Shown here: positions 22,049 to 33,372 of the stretch, piece by piece
How the letters are laid out: the number at the start of each line of letters is the position of its first letter
How positions within the stretch are numbered: position 1 is the first letter of the stretch
NCBI GenBank assembly: GCA_034096865.1
Contig: JAWQFJ010028822.1
Coordinates: 28,501-92,500 of the forward strand
Reading direction: 5' to 3'
Length of the DNA: 64,000 nt
Origin: Theodoxus fluviatilis
Taxonomy: Eukaryota; Mollusca; Gastropoda; Cycloneritida; Neritidae
Position numbers and translations under genes: made by a program
Notes under the pieces: model-generated
What the model saw: only the letters and a program-made list of their open reading frames with translations
What the model was told of the DNA's origin: nothing
Databases searched by the model: none

Positions 22049-25000
22049 TAGGTACCGGCACTGCGCCGGAAAACTGGCTAACTGCATGCAATCAGCTGAA
22101 ATTTTGACCACTTTCCCCAGCTTGTTACTCAGCTTCTATTCATGTGATTGTGATGAGGAAACTTTCTAATAAAAGATCATTCTTTTCTCTTTTGAATGCA
22201 TCTGTCTGTGTGTGTGTGGGTTTTGTCGCGATGTCGCTACAAGCGGTTAAAAAGAGTATACAATTGCGCTTGCCACGCGCTGTGGGCCGATTTTTCGCGT
22301 CAGTTCACACAGAGACGAAAAAGTACCCCTCTTTCGATCGCGTCTAGCCCTACCGCCGCTAATAGCAGCTTCCTATATTTGGTATCAGGATGTAGGTAAA
22401 AGCATCAAGAATCGAATTCCCGCCTAGTATCGATGATTCATCATACTATGGTGAAGTATGAAGCATTTTTCTGAGAAGCAGTGCTTTCTCCGTCAAATTT
22501 CACGCGTAAAAACAAACGGAAAACATGAAATCTTGGGTTCCAAACTATACCTAAATACCTTCTCTTTTCTCTCTAAAGAGGGCTAATTTATGCATGATGC
22601 GGCGATGGAGCTATGGCCAAACAAAAACATCGACCCAAGTTTCAAACACAGGAAATGGACGGCTCAAAATGGCTTCGTTGTTCCGGTACCGGTGCGCAAG
22701 AAGAAATCAACGAAATGTGTCATAAAAGAGGTAAGAATACTTAATTCTGACTACGCAAGTACCTTTATATATGTTTTAGATATTTGCTTTTATTAGTTAT
22801 ATGCTGCATTTTGCATTTTAGAAGCAAGATCGATTGTTTAAAAAGTTCAGTCGGTCAACCGGTTTTGGTCGTTTGAGTTGAATTTAGAGAGCGAGTCAGA
22901 GTGGCCAACAAAATGCTATAGTTTTACACAATATGCACCTCTGCTGTCGATTCAAAGGTTATTTCGTATTCTGTATACTATTTTTAAGAGTTGTAATTTT
23001 TTTCAGGGCCGGATGGTCCTTTTTAATTGGTTAATTTAGCGGAAAATGCGGCGAAGCTGATTTTCAAGGGAGGTAATCTTGGAGTTACATTAGGCCGAAT
23101 GCGGCAAGTTGATCATGCACTCGTCGACTCTATGATCGTGAATTTTCTGTCCTCGCCTGACCAGGGAAACGAAATAGTCAAATCAAGCCAGAACTAAACA
23201 GTTATCTGCTGCCACTCATTCGAGCTTTACATGAAACATAATATCACACTAGCTCGATCGTCTGCTGGCGTAGTCGGTTCGATCGTGTTCTTCTGCTGGA
23301 GCGATCTCTGTCTTCCGGCCCCTGACAAGTGACAGTGACTGACACAGTGGCAGCAATGAGCAATCCACACATGTGTCGCTTGATTCACTGCTGTTAATCG
23401 ATTTTAGTAAGAACTGTTGACACAGTTTTGATTCGTTACATGTGAAACAAGGTTTCTTTGTGTGATTTGGAATGTAAATAGCTTGACTCATGTAACTTTC
23501 TTTTCCTTTTTTCTCTCTCTTTGCCTCTGGTTTTCTTTTATTTTTAATACTTAATTTCTGTTTGTCACTTGCAGTAAAATTGCTGGCTGTGTTTGTTGCT
23601 TTTCTGTTTGGATGATTTGCAGACTGGTGAATTATATTATCTTCTTTCAGGTAGCATAATGCTGGATCAACCAAGGCTGAGGTGTGTTTTTTTTAATGTG
23701 ATCTGATTCTGCTGTGATTAGCAATTTTTGTGATCAAATGATAATCATATGTGCAATGTGTCATAGGGTCTTTGGCCATATTTTTTTTTCTTTTGGGAAG
23801 AAAAATACTTGTTCATTATGAACAGATTTAGCTGAGATGCTTTGTTTGTTGTGAACTGACTCAGCTGTGATTAGCAATGTTTGTGCCAATTTTATGAATA
23901 TAAGATGTTTTGTGTTGTCTGTGTAGCCTTGACGAACATGTTGTGAAAAGTAAGCTTTGTCACATTTTTACCCTTGTCAGGTTTGAAATTGCCTACATTA
24001 TCGTCAGTTTCTTATGCCAATAACTGGCATGCTGTAGCAATGCTCACTGGTTATGTGACTTTACTATATTTCTTATTTGAATGTTGAACATAGCTTGTTT
24101 GAAGTTTGAACTGTATGTTTGACACTTTCCTCTTTTTCAACTAGTTGTCGCAACAGCATTTGGAATATGACAGTGCATTGATGATGCTCACTGGTTTGGT
24201 AATTTATTGATGCTTTTCTTGCTGTGATTTATGTGGATGTTTGACATTGGTTCATTCATATTGTCAGCGCTTCTGTCAACATGAATTCTCCGCCCACCCC
24301 ACCCCACCCCCAACCCTTGTTAAATGGGCAATGTATATTTCTAAAAGGAGTGTTATTACATCTGTTTCACTCACAGAGATGTGGTTAAATGTTCTGTGAT
24401 CATTCTATACCATAATAGTACACTTTTTTAGTTCTGCAGTCTATGGGAAAGGTGTATGGTTCCGTTAACCATTTTTCGCATTTTTACCACACCAAGAAAA
24501 GGCTACTTAGTGCTTGAAAATGATTATAGAACATGGATCCTTTTTGTGTATACAGCCCATATCATCATTAACATTGTTTCCAAATTTTAAGGCATTCCAA
24601 ACAGAAGTTTTGAAGTTATGATTTTTTTGGTCTTTTTTCCTCTGGAAAGGTCTGCCGCAGGCCATTTTAAGCTTTTCCTTAACTTTGAGGTGTTGTACTC
24701 CTTTCACCATACTTATAAGACAGCTGGAAAAAATTATATTTGATCTATATCTATATGTTAGTTGCAAACTGGTAAAAAAACTCTGAAAGTCATTCACGTT
24801 TGGGTTGTGTGGCACCTAAAACATGGCTCTTCTTGGCATTTCGGACACTTTTCGTTGTTGTTTTCTCTGATTTCTGACATGCTGCAGACTATTTATTAAT
24901 GAGCATGTGCTTCTGATATTTACTGGATTTCTTTTCCTGTATATATTAAATGAGAAAACCACAATTATCTTGTGTTCAGTGTCAAAGTGTTGTATTTGTG

Positions 25001-25181
25001 AATGCTCAAAGTTGGTGTTTCATAACATGAAAACGGACTCGCGGACACCCCTCAAACTTTGAAACTCAATATCTTTTGAACTAATGACCCAATTTTCATA
25101 ATTTTTTTTCAAAGGTTCTTTAAAGAAATTGCAAAAAATATACTAGTATGAGTATTTTTAAATTTCATGTGCCTGTACCTA
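22049..25181. mobile_element. 3.1-kb DNA element inserted in SINE copy 6
   Basis: Ends are TAGGTACCGGCAC and GTGCCTGTACCTA, a 13-bp inverted repeat with one mismatch. It is flanked by an exact 7-bp duplication CTATCAG (22042-22048 and 25182-25188), a sequence present once in intact SINE copies. Two weak coding hints occur inside (22590-22730 plus; 23249-23674 minus), but no transposase was recognised. A 7-8 bp duplication is compatible with P, hAT or related groups; the superfamily is open. Confidence 0.8.
22590..22730 (+). CDS. Possible exon inside the 3.1-kb element
   Basis: A 47-codon open segment from ATG (MHDAAMELWPNKNIDPSF...) to a strong GTAAGA donor at 22731, phase 0. The C-terminal part is basic (RKKKSTKCVIK). 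No family recognised. It may be the first exon of a lost transposase or chance. Confidence 0.3.
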
Positions 25182-25617
25182 CTATCAGCCTTTGTAGGCT
25201 ATGTAAGGCCATTAAGCACAAACATCACTAGAATAATTCCAAGCAAGCGCAACTCGTCACGATGTCCCTATTTATTCACCCCTTACATACTGTGTAGAGA
25301 GACATGGTGGGTCTATTCTTTAGACCCCCAACTCACAGGGGGCGGCTATTCCCAGATTCAATTAAAGTAGGAAGCATCCGATTGGCAGACTGGCTGCAAC
25401 GACTGTGACAGAGCCTCATTTTTCTCTTAATTCATAACAATTGGCATTAATTCACAGTAAACTCGCACACACACACACACACACATAAAACACACACATA
25501 CACAAGGCCACTGTTTTTACTGGCAACTCTTGACAAACTGAATGAAAATGCACCCACCAATAAGGCGCACGTGATCAAAATTCTTTCTCCTGTGTTCCGT
25601 TAGGCAGCAACAATTTA

Positions 25618-25671
25618 GTGGTGGTGGTGGTGGTGGTGGTGGTGGTGGGGGGGGGGGGGGGGGGGGGGGGA
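25618..25671. repeat. (GTG)n followed by a G-run
   Basis: About nine GTG units and about 23 consecutive G, 40 bp from the donor of exon F. Confidence 0.9.
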
Positions 25672-25710
25672 GGGATATATACACCAGAAACACACCAATT
25701 AGCCACTCAC

Positions 25711-26674
25711 CTGGCAGATTCAAATTTGCCCATGGAAACTGTGGCCTTGGCCGGCACCTCAGCTGGGGTGGGAGTGGTACCAGGAGAGGATCGGGCAAGG
25801 GGGGTGGAGGTTGGTGAGGGCAAAGCTCGGGGGGTAGCAACTCCCCCTTCAGGAGAAGACTTCTGTGACAAGGATTTCTCAGCAGGGCTGGAGGAGGTGG
25901 TCTCGGGGGACGAGCCTTGTGTCTGAGGGGTGGAGACACTGTTACTGGGGGAGAAAACGCCTACTGGGGGAAGGGGGCTATTTCTGGCACTCCCTTGTGT
26001 CTGAGGGGTGGAGACACTGTCACTGGGGGAGAAAACACCTACTGGGGGAAGGGGGCTATTTCTGGCACTCCCAGAGGCGGAGCCTGGTCTGGAGGCTACT
26101 GCAGAGTCTGGACTGGAGGCTGATGCGGATGCCGAGCCTGGTCCGGAGGCCGAGGCTGAACCTGGCCTTGACACTGATGCAATAGCGGTTGGAGAGGGCA
26201 TGACCTCAGCTGCCACCCTTGGGATGCCAGCAGAACCACCCATCTGATGGTCTGTCTGTGGAGGATTAGGCGTAGAGGCATTTTGAGGCAGAGGTTTCAC
26301 ACTTGCTACAGTCTCAGGGCTTATGAGCTCCCTAGGATTTTCTTGTGACATCTTCCACGGTCGTCCTCTCTGCCTCTTCACCCCAACTTGGATCATTCTT
26401 CCGCGACTTGCCCCTGCACGAGCCAACCCCCTGGGAGTCTTTTTTGAACAAGGTGATGTGGACTTGCGCTTTGCAGATGTGGGTAAGAAGTCTTCATCTT
26501 CATCATCCGAGAAGCTTTCCTCACTGTCTTCACTTTCATCTAACAAACAGTCCCTTTCACTCTCACATGACTGGGACAGTCTGCGAGTTTGAGAGCGAGA
26601 GCGAAGGACTCTTTTTTCTGTGACCTCCAGCCCAATCTCATCACTGCTGGTGCTTAAGTCATGTCTTCTCTTCC
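25711..26674 (-). CDS. Zinc-finger gene, exon F (disordered linker, AT-hook-like motif)
   Basis: The exon is 964 bases, entered with two bases of a split codon after acceptor gtcttttcag, and leaves in phase 2 at a GTGAGT donor. It encodes about 320 residues of low complexity. First comes a basic Arg/Ser segment (RVLRSRSQTRRLSQS), then an acidic cluster (DESEDSEESFSDDEDEDF), then KRQRGRPWK with the RGRP core of an AT-hook. A Pro/Ser/Ala-rich region follows and includes a perfect-but-one tandem duplication of a 26-residue unit starting SARNSPLPPVGVFSPS. No finger is present. Joining to exon G restores an Arg codon (AG+G), and the frame then reads RYKCSMC. The N-terminal side of the exon is the less certain boundary. 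Confidence 0.8.
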
Positions 26675-27519
26675 CTGAAAAGACGTGAGGAGCAGAAGAC
26701 CCAGATGATCAAGGAATTCTTCACAGTACTTACAATTTCTTATTATACATGATATATTATATGAATGACATATATCCCTCAATGTATGATCTTCCATGTG
26801 GCTGCAACCCTCCTAACCATCATTCCCGTAATGCCCCTTGCCCCTGAACAAAGGTGTGGGCAAGCTTTCTCGCTTTTGTACTCAATTTCATCATTCTACA
26901 TTTAGCTTCCTGGTGGACCCTCTGCAGTTCCGAGTGCTGACCCACAGTGGTCCCAAGACTGATAAATCACAACATTCAGTACCCAGAGGAAGACGTAAGA
27001 TGAGCAGTAAAAAATCCCCCAGCTAATAATTTGAGTGACGTTTGAACTGTTAGTTTCCATTACAGATCTTCAACATTAAGACAAATTTCCAGCTTTTAAA
27101 TTCTGACAGCAGAACAAACATTGTCCAGATGGCGATTCAGGCATTTCCGTTGCACACACACCCTCTATGGGGGATGAAACATGAAAATAACATGTCTACC
27201 ATGGAAGGAAAAGGAAATTACTCGGGTATACATACATAACTTGAAAACTTAAACAGTCTCAGCAAGCTAGGGAAGGACTTCTTCAAAAGCCAGGTATGGC
27301 AGTATTCATCACACAGAATACATTTGACAGGAAAGAAAAGCGTTACATAGCAGGTTGGAGTTGGTGCGAATACCAAATGAATGCATACATTTCTCTGAAG
27401 CAAGCTCATCCTTTGTGCCTGTGGTTTGGAATTGTAAGTTACAGAGCTTTTTGGTGTCAACTTTCACACAGAGCAACTGCAGATGTAGAAAATACAATCT
27501 TTCTTTCAACCACTCTCAC

Positions 27520-27711
27520 ATTGGTGGTGGTGGTGGTGGTGGAGGGGGTGGGTGGGTGGTTGGGTGGGTGGTTGAGTGGTTGGGTGGGTGGGTGAGTGGT
27601 TGGGTAGTTGTGGTTGTGGTGGTGGTGGTGGTGGCGGTGGTGGTGGTGGCGGTGGTGGTGGTGGTGGTGGTGGTGGTGGTGGTGGTGGCGGTGGTGGTGG
27701 CGGACAGAAAG
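27520..27711. repeat. (GGT)n microsatellite with TGGG variants
   Basis: GGTGGT units, then GGTTGGGTGGGT units, then GGT/GGC units. Confidence 0.9.
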
Positions 27712-27814
27712 AAACTCACTTGATTTTTTATTGAAAGATGAGCTTTCCTTTTTCTCAAACGAATCCTGTAAACAGATTAAAGTTTATGTGTTCATAAGAC
27801 AGGACAAAAATTCA

Positions 27815-28470
27815 AAGGAGGAGGAAGAGGAAGAAGAAGAGGAAGAGGAGGAAGAGGAAGAGGAGGTGTAAGAAGAGGAGATTGCGGGGGAGGAGACTTG
27901 GTGGAGGAGGAGGAGGAGGAAAGGGAGGAAGTGGAGGAGGAGGGGGTGGAGGAGGAGGAGGAAGGGGAGGAGGGGGAGGAGGGAAGGGGAAGGAAGAGGG
28001 GAGGAGGGGGAGGGGGGGAGGGGGAGGAGGTAAGGGGGGGAGGAGGAGCAGGGGGGAGGAGGAGCAGGGGGGAGGAGGAGCAGCGGGGAGGAGGAGCAGG
28101 GGGGGGGGAGGAGGAGGAGCATGAGGGGGATGAGGAGGAGGTAGGAAGAGGGAGAGGGGTAGGAAAGGGGTGGGTAGGGGTGAAAGAGGAAGGGGGGGGG
28201 GGGGGAGGGGGAGGAGGGTGAGAGGAGGGGAGGAGGGGGAGGAGGGGGAAGGGGAGGATGGGGAGTAGGGGGGAGGAGGAGGGGGAGGAGGAGGAGGAGG
28301 AGGAGGAGGAGGAGAGGAGGAGGAGGAGTAGGAGGGGGAGGAGGAGGAGGGGGAGGAGGAGGGGGGAGGAAGAACAGGGGGCAGGAGGAACAGGGGGGAG
28401 GAGGAGGGGGAGGAGGAGGAGGAGGGGGAGGAGAAGGAGGAAAGGGGAGGAGGGAGGAGTCTGAAAAAAA
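27815..28470. repeat. Long GGA/GGGGA purine tract
   Basis: About 650 bases almost free of pyrimidines on the plus strand. It lies in the intron between exons E and F. Confidence 0.92.
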
Positions 28471-29710
28471 GGAGGAAGGAAAAAAAGAAAAAAGAAAACA
28501 AAAGAAAAAAGGGACCACCGAAAGAAAAAAGGGAGCCAAGAAATAAAAGGAAGGAAGGAATAAGCAGAGAAAGCAACGAGTAGCAAGAGATTTACTCAAA
28601 GAACCTTTGAAAAGATGGGCAGGCATGATCTTTGCCTTGGACAATACCCTGGGGGCGTACAAGTAGATCTACTCATGGTTGTCTTTAAAGGATGCCCAGC
28701 TTTGTCAGCAGCAAATCCTTAGCAAGTGACAAGTTGATGACACACATCACAAAAAACAGATGGTGGGAGGGGCTACTAAGGGTTCAGCCATCTACACTTT
28801 AGATCAACTACACACATAATTATTATCACATCTGTAAACTAGTCTATAACACATTTCAAACCTACTCAGAGATCGCTACCTGCTGAGAATGAATCCAAGA
28901 TTTATCATAATTTGAGTAACAAATTGGTGTAAACTGAATTCGAAATCAAATATTTGTTTGGCATTTGTAATGTGCTGCTTTCTTTAGCCACTTTCGGAGA
29001 GACAGCCCTTCAGCCACCACTCACCCACACACATGAACAGGCACACACAAATGCGTATACAGTCAAAATACTCAAAATGTGACCAGCCACGACAAAACCA
29101 GTGCTAAGTCATTTTTTGGACAAAATAGGCTTTTAATATTTTTGAATTCTGCATTCATTTCTGTTTGTTTTGATATAAGAATGAACAGTGTGAGTTAATT
29201 AGTATGTGTGTGTATGTGTGTGTGTAGATGTGTGTATGTGCGTGTGTGTGTGTTTTAGGTAGAAGTAAATTACCAAATTTGTTGTTAACACCTGACTAAC
29301 TGGTATGCCTCTTGTTAATAAAACATTCATGAAAACTGCAAACCTTGTGCCCATGTTTAACAATGCTGGTAAACTACGTAGAGTGGGAGATATAGCCCAA
29401 AGGAGAGAGACAATCAACACAAAGTAAATTATCTTAAAGTTTACATGAAGATAACATGAACAAAAAGGAATCTCAGAAAAGCTTATGAGCATACATAGCT
29501 AAGATGTTCCTTCATTTCTCCTGTTACATGTGCAGAAATAATTGCCACCTTCCATTCCAAAGGCAAGAAGAGAACAAAATGCTGCGGTGCCACAAATGGT
29601 ACTGTAATACTAATCTATTATTATACAGACTGTTTCAAACTAACATTTCTCAACTGCATCGATATCTGTGTCTTGGCAAAACAATAGTGAGAACAGATTT
29701 TGAAGAAGCA

Positions 29711-29846
29711 TGATGATGATGGATGGAGTTTTGCGGCCTATCAGACTTTGTAGGCTATGTAAGGCCATTTAGCACGAAAATCACTAGAATCAAGTAAATG
29801 CAAATCAAGTCAAGATGTCCCTATTTATTTGCCTCTTAAGAAGCGC
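29711..29846 (-). mobile_element. SINE-like repeat, copy 7 (5'-truncated)
   Basis: Flanked by an exact 14-bp duplication ATTTTGAAGAAGCA (29697-29710 and 29847-29860). It starts GATGATGATGGATGG and stops about 50 bases short of the usual ACCCACAGGGGG end. Truncation at the end opposite the simple repeat is what 5' truncation of a minus-strand retroposon looks like. Confidence 0.85.
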
Positions 29847-29902
29847 ATTTTGAAGAAGCACAGAAGTAATTAATTATTTTTTTAATCGTTTTAAAAGCAT
29901 AC

Positions 29903-30196
29903 CGGGGAAAACGGTTTGGATTCCTGGACGGCATTAACAGTTCCCTTGACCCTGAGAATTTCCCCCACATTTCTCATGAAGGCCATGACTTGATCAATCT
30001 CCACTTGGTTGGTTGGGTCCTCTGCCAGACCCTCAATGCACGTCTCCATGTGCTCCTTGAACTCCTGGTGCTCAGCAGAGCTGAATGGGCACAGCCTCTT
30101 TGGGCAGATGTACATGAAGTTCTTCCAGTTCATTGCTCCAACTAACTCGGCTCCGAACAGCAAACGCTTGTGTTCCGACTCCTGGTGCTCACGAAT
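29903..30196 (-). CDS. Zinc-finger gene, exon E (finger helix plus C2HC finger)
   Basis: The exon is 98 codons, phase 0 in and out, acceptor ttggttgcag, donor GTATGC. Its first residues, IREHQESEH, complete the finger started in exon D. About 20 residues later comes a C2HC finger, C-PKRL-C...H-MET-C (C-x4-C-x12-H-x3-C). This is the same type as in exon G, at a similar distance behind a C2H2 finger, so the two exon pairs look like copies of one module. The tail (QVMAFMRNVGEILRVKG) may be helical. Out-phase 0 does not fit exon F, which needs phase 1, so a small exon of length 3n+1 is probably missing between 26.7 and 29.9 kb. Confidence 0.75.
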
Positions 30197-30340
30197 CTGC
30201 AACCAAAAAGTGTCCAGGGTTTATTTTATACCCAAGTATGAGTTTATGAGCAAGGTGTTTCACATAAGTATTATACCTAGTCACAAGCCCTGGACAAACC
30301 CCAGTGGTGTACCCCCACCCAACTGGCAAGCACCCTGGGG

Positions 30341-30341
<1 letters not shown>

Positions 30342-30433
<92 letters not shown>

Positions 30434-30465
30434 GGGAGAGAGAAAGAGAGAGCGAGAGAGAGAGG

Positions 30466-30497
<32 letters not shown>

Positions 30498-30762
30498 CGG
30501 AGAGCGAGGACATGAGAGAGAGAGAGAGAGAGAGAGAGGAGATGAGAGGGAGGGAGGGAGGTGGGAGGGTGGGTGGGAGGGAGGATGGAGGGAGGGAGGG
30601 ATGGAGGGAGGGAGGGAGGGAGGGAGAGGGTGAGGGAGGGAGGGAGAGAAAGAGAGAGAGAAAGAGAAAGAGAAAGGGAGGGAGGGAGGGAGGGAGGGAG
30701 GGAGGGAGGGAGGGAGGGAGGGAGGGAGGGAGGGAGGGAGGGAGGGAGGGAGGGAGGGAGGT
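30342..30762. repeat. (GA)n-(GGGA)n microsatellite
   Basis: About 200 bases of GA followed by GGGA blocks; 145 bp upstream (minus) of exon E. Confidence 0.92.
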
Positions 30763-31654
30763 TGGTCTGGCCCAAGCCTCCTGAGAGAGGCATCAGATCC
30801 AAGTCAGACCCAGCAACACCACTCAATCCAGTGCTGCAGTTGCTCCCACCTCTACATCTAGACTGGGCCTGCATCACCACCTCCAATCCCAGACTGACCC
30901 ACACTTCCTGCCATCTTTGAACTCACGAGCTAACTACCACATCAACTTGCAAGACTTCGGGGGTGTAAACCTAGAACTGTCGCAAGGCCAACACTTTGAT
31001 AACATTTCATGTTCAGTAGCTGCTCTGGTCCCCCAAATATACTCCCATTCCAATAAACCACTCTCCCACACGAAACTTCAACAGCTTCCAACAAGAACAG
31101 TTCATAACAGTTGGCCATAGTCACCACTCAACACAGCAGTGGGTCAGATTACTGGCTGTGTAACATTTCTATGTTAACTGTGATATTCGTGTAATCATCA
31201 TGTACAGATTTCTATGCAAAATTAAGTGTTCAAAACTGGGTTTTAACTGTCCATTTAAACATTAGAGCCATTCAGATGAACAGAGAAGACATCCCTGCAA
31301 TAAGGTCATCGTGAATTTTGTCATGAAAAGTTTACCGTCGAACCTCTTGTCCAATGGACAGAGCACTTGCCCACCATTGCTAATGGACAGCAGTGGTGTT
31401 GTTCCAAGCTATACGATCCTGGAGTTGCATTTTGGGGCAAGACACTGACTTGCATTGCCTCATCCCTTACAGGAGTAAAAATGGATACCCCTGAGGGCAG
31501 TGGAAGCACATTTGCAGCAAGATTAGTCCTTGCTGCAGCCTCACCCCCAACACCCCCTATGTGTGGAGATGCTGCTGGCATCCAAGTTTCCCGTCTGCTG
31601 TTGTGTTAGTCATCTGGTGCTAGTGAGGAGTTGATCCGATGTCCCAGAGATCCA

Positions 31655-31851
31655 AGATTGGATTGGATTGGATTGATGGAGTTTTATGGCCTATCAGCCT
31701 TTGTAGGCAATATAAGGCCAATAAACATGAAAATCACCAGAACAGTTTAGAGCAAATGCGAATCAAGTCACGGTGTCCCTAGTTATTCGCCTCTTACGCA
31801 TTGCTTAGGGAGACGCGGTGGGTCAATTCTTACCCCAGACCCACAGGGGGT
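31655..31851 (-). mobile_element. SINE-like repeat, copy 8
   Basis: Full core with a GATTG-type tail, flanked by an 11-bp duplication CCAGAGATCCA (31644-31654 and 31852-31862). Confidence 0.85.
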
Positions 31852-32009
31852 CCAGAGATCCAGGAGAAGTGTGAAATGCTACCTGTATTGCTCCTTGGTC
31901 ATAATGTTGCGGGTTTTTAAATATAAACAGGGTACGCAATAAATAAATTCCTTATTCTAAATAAGCACAAAGGGGGTGGACTGCAACAACATCTGATTAG
32001 GCCACACAC

Positions 32010-32362
32010 ACAAAATAGTCATGGTTACGGTAACACAATCAACCCATTTCTTTCCTGCAGACAAAACTTTTTCTTATCATGCAAAAAATTTATAAATGAA
32101 TTAATAAATACAAAGATTAAAAAATTTAATTAATAATCAGAGGTAAACAACACACTGTGTGCTGTCAGATCTTCCCTGCTCTATGAGAACTGGAATGCAG
32201 AATTTCTACGTTTAAAAAAAAAAAGCTATTTTCAGTGACAGAAAAGTTTTTTTTTAAATCTGGCCTCTTCTTATTCTAAAAAAATAAGACATTCAGGCCG
32301 ACTTCCCAACTTATCTTCTTTTGCCATGTTACCATTGCCACAACTTTTTGTGTGTGTGCAGA
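32010..32362. mobile_element. GGTTAYGGTAAC-end element, copy 2
   Basis: Runs from ACACACACAAAATAGTCATG to CACAACTTTTTGTGTGTGTG, an imperfect inverted repeat, with the shared interior. It lies about 60 bp beyond the GC donor of exon D. Confidence 0.6.
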
Positions 32363-32422
32363 ACTACAATCTTGTTTTTTTCTTCTGCCCTGCTACAATC
32401 AACAGTGGTGGTGACATCTTGC

Positions 32423-32593
32423 CAGAGTAGGGCTGCTGAGCCGGACTTGACAGTGGATGCACTTGAGGTAGTCAGCTGACTCCTGGGAACTAGAATCCCC
32501 CTCTTCAGCGCCTCCATTGAGTAGGTGGGCCGACATTGGCTTGACGTCCTTGTCCTCCCCTTCTTGTTTCACTGCTTTCTTCTGAGTGCAATC
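32423..32593 (-). CDS. Zinc-finger gene, exon D (first half of a split finger)
   Basis: The exon is 57 codons, phase 0 in and out, with acceptor gtcaacag. The frame would run on to a stop at 32399, but no consensus GT donor exists. A GC donor, CTG|GCAAGA, ends the exon after PTL. Joining there to exon E gives KCIHCQVRLSSPTL+IREHQESEH, a perfect C-x2-C-x12-H-x4-H finger split between its zinc knuckle and helix. The rest of the exon is acidic and Ser-rich (EEGDSSSQES). If the GC donor is not used, the exon would instead be a terminal exon ending HHHC and lacking a proper finger. Confidence 0.72.
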
Positions 32594-32838
32594 CTGTTGA
32601 CAAAAATATATATATTTGTAATTTTGAAACACATGCATGCAATCTTTTCCCAACTAACTGACTCTTCACAATGCTTCATCCACAGCCAAATCTAGTACAG
32701 TGTTCTGTTCCACTGAGATACTGTCCTACGATGATTGGGATATCAATTGTCCAACCTACACACTACTCACACACAAGTTTTTACCAAGCACTGCTTTTCT
32801 CCCAGGAGTGTAAGCACTGTATTTCTAAACACAAGTCT

Positions 32839-33372
32839 GCTTGTCTCAAAAAGTCTGCCTGTCTGAAAAAGTCTGCTTGTCTCAAAAAGTCTGCCTGTCT
32901 GAAAAAGTCTGCTTGTCTCAAAAAGTCTGCCTGTCTGAAAAAGTCTGCTTGTCTCAAAAAGTCTGCCTGTCTGAAAAAGTCTGCCTGTCTGAAAAAGTCT
33001 GCCTGTCTCAAAAAGTCTGCTTCTTGTCTCAAAAAGTCTGCTTCTTGTCTCAAAAAGTCTGCTTCTTGTCTCAAAAAGTCTGCTCGTCTCAAAAAGTCTG
33101 CTTCTCGTCTCAAAAAGTCTGCTTCTCGTCTCAAAAAGTCTGCTCCTTGTCTCAAAAAGTCTGCTCGTCTCAAAAAGTCTGCTTCTTGTCTCAAAAAGTC
33201 TGCTCGTCTCAAAACGTCTGCTCGTCTCAAAAAGTCTGCTCGTCTCAAAAAGTCTGCGTCTCAAAACGTCTGCTTGTCTCAAAAAGTCTGCTCGTCTCAA
33301 AAAGTCTGCGTCTCAAAACGTCTGCTTGTCTCAAAAAGTCTGCTCGTCTCAAAAAGTCTGCTCGTCTCAAAA
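32839..33372. repeat. Minisatellite of GTCTGC(T)TGTCTCAAAAA units
   Basis: Roughly 30 units of 12-21 bp. Early units alternate CTTGTCTCAAAAA and CCTGTCTGAAAAA; later ones contain CTTCTTGTCTC or CTCGTCTC. Long Lys/Ser/Cys frames here are an artefact. Confidence 0.9.

Larger units (their letters stand above)
22016..25344 (-). mobile_element. SINE-like repeat, copy 6, split by a 3.1-kb insertion
   Basis: The two halves lie at 22016-22048 and 25182-25344. The outer flanks carry a 12-bp duplication with one change, GCTATTCCGAGA (22004-22015) and GCTATTCCCAGA (25345-25356). This shows the halves are one insertion later split by the element at 22049-25181. Confidence 0.85.
26675..29696. other. Intron between exons E and F
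   Basis: Holds the GGT and GGA tracts. A missing exon of the zinc-finger gene (length 3n+1) is expected here or nearby but was not found. 28.6-29.7 kb is unique AT-rich DNA with a GT run at 29205-29255. Confidence 0.5.

Noticed and set aside
23249..23674. 141-codon basic frame on the minus strand in the 3.1-kb element
   Set aside because: Has some Cys pairs but no recognisable domain and no splice structure; kept only as a hint.
26728..26800. Possible small exon with Cys/His residues and a GTAAGT donor just upstream of exon F
   Set aside because: Its out-phase would fit exon F across a 59-base intron, but its only acceptor gives the wrong in-phase for exon E and lacks a pyrimidine tract.
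26913..26992. Plus-strand exon-like segment between a CTCTGCAG acceptor and GTAAGA donor
   Set aside because: No partner exons on the plus strand and no recognisable protein.
27784..28662. Pro/Ser/Leu-rich frames of 250-290 codons on the minus strand
   Set aside because: Homopurine repeat; three overlapping frames are equally open and there is no motif.
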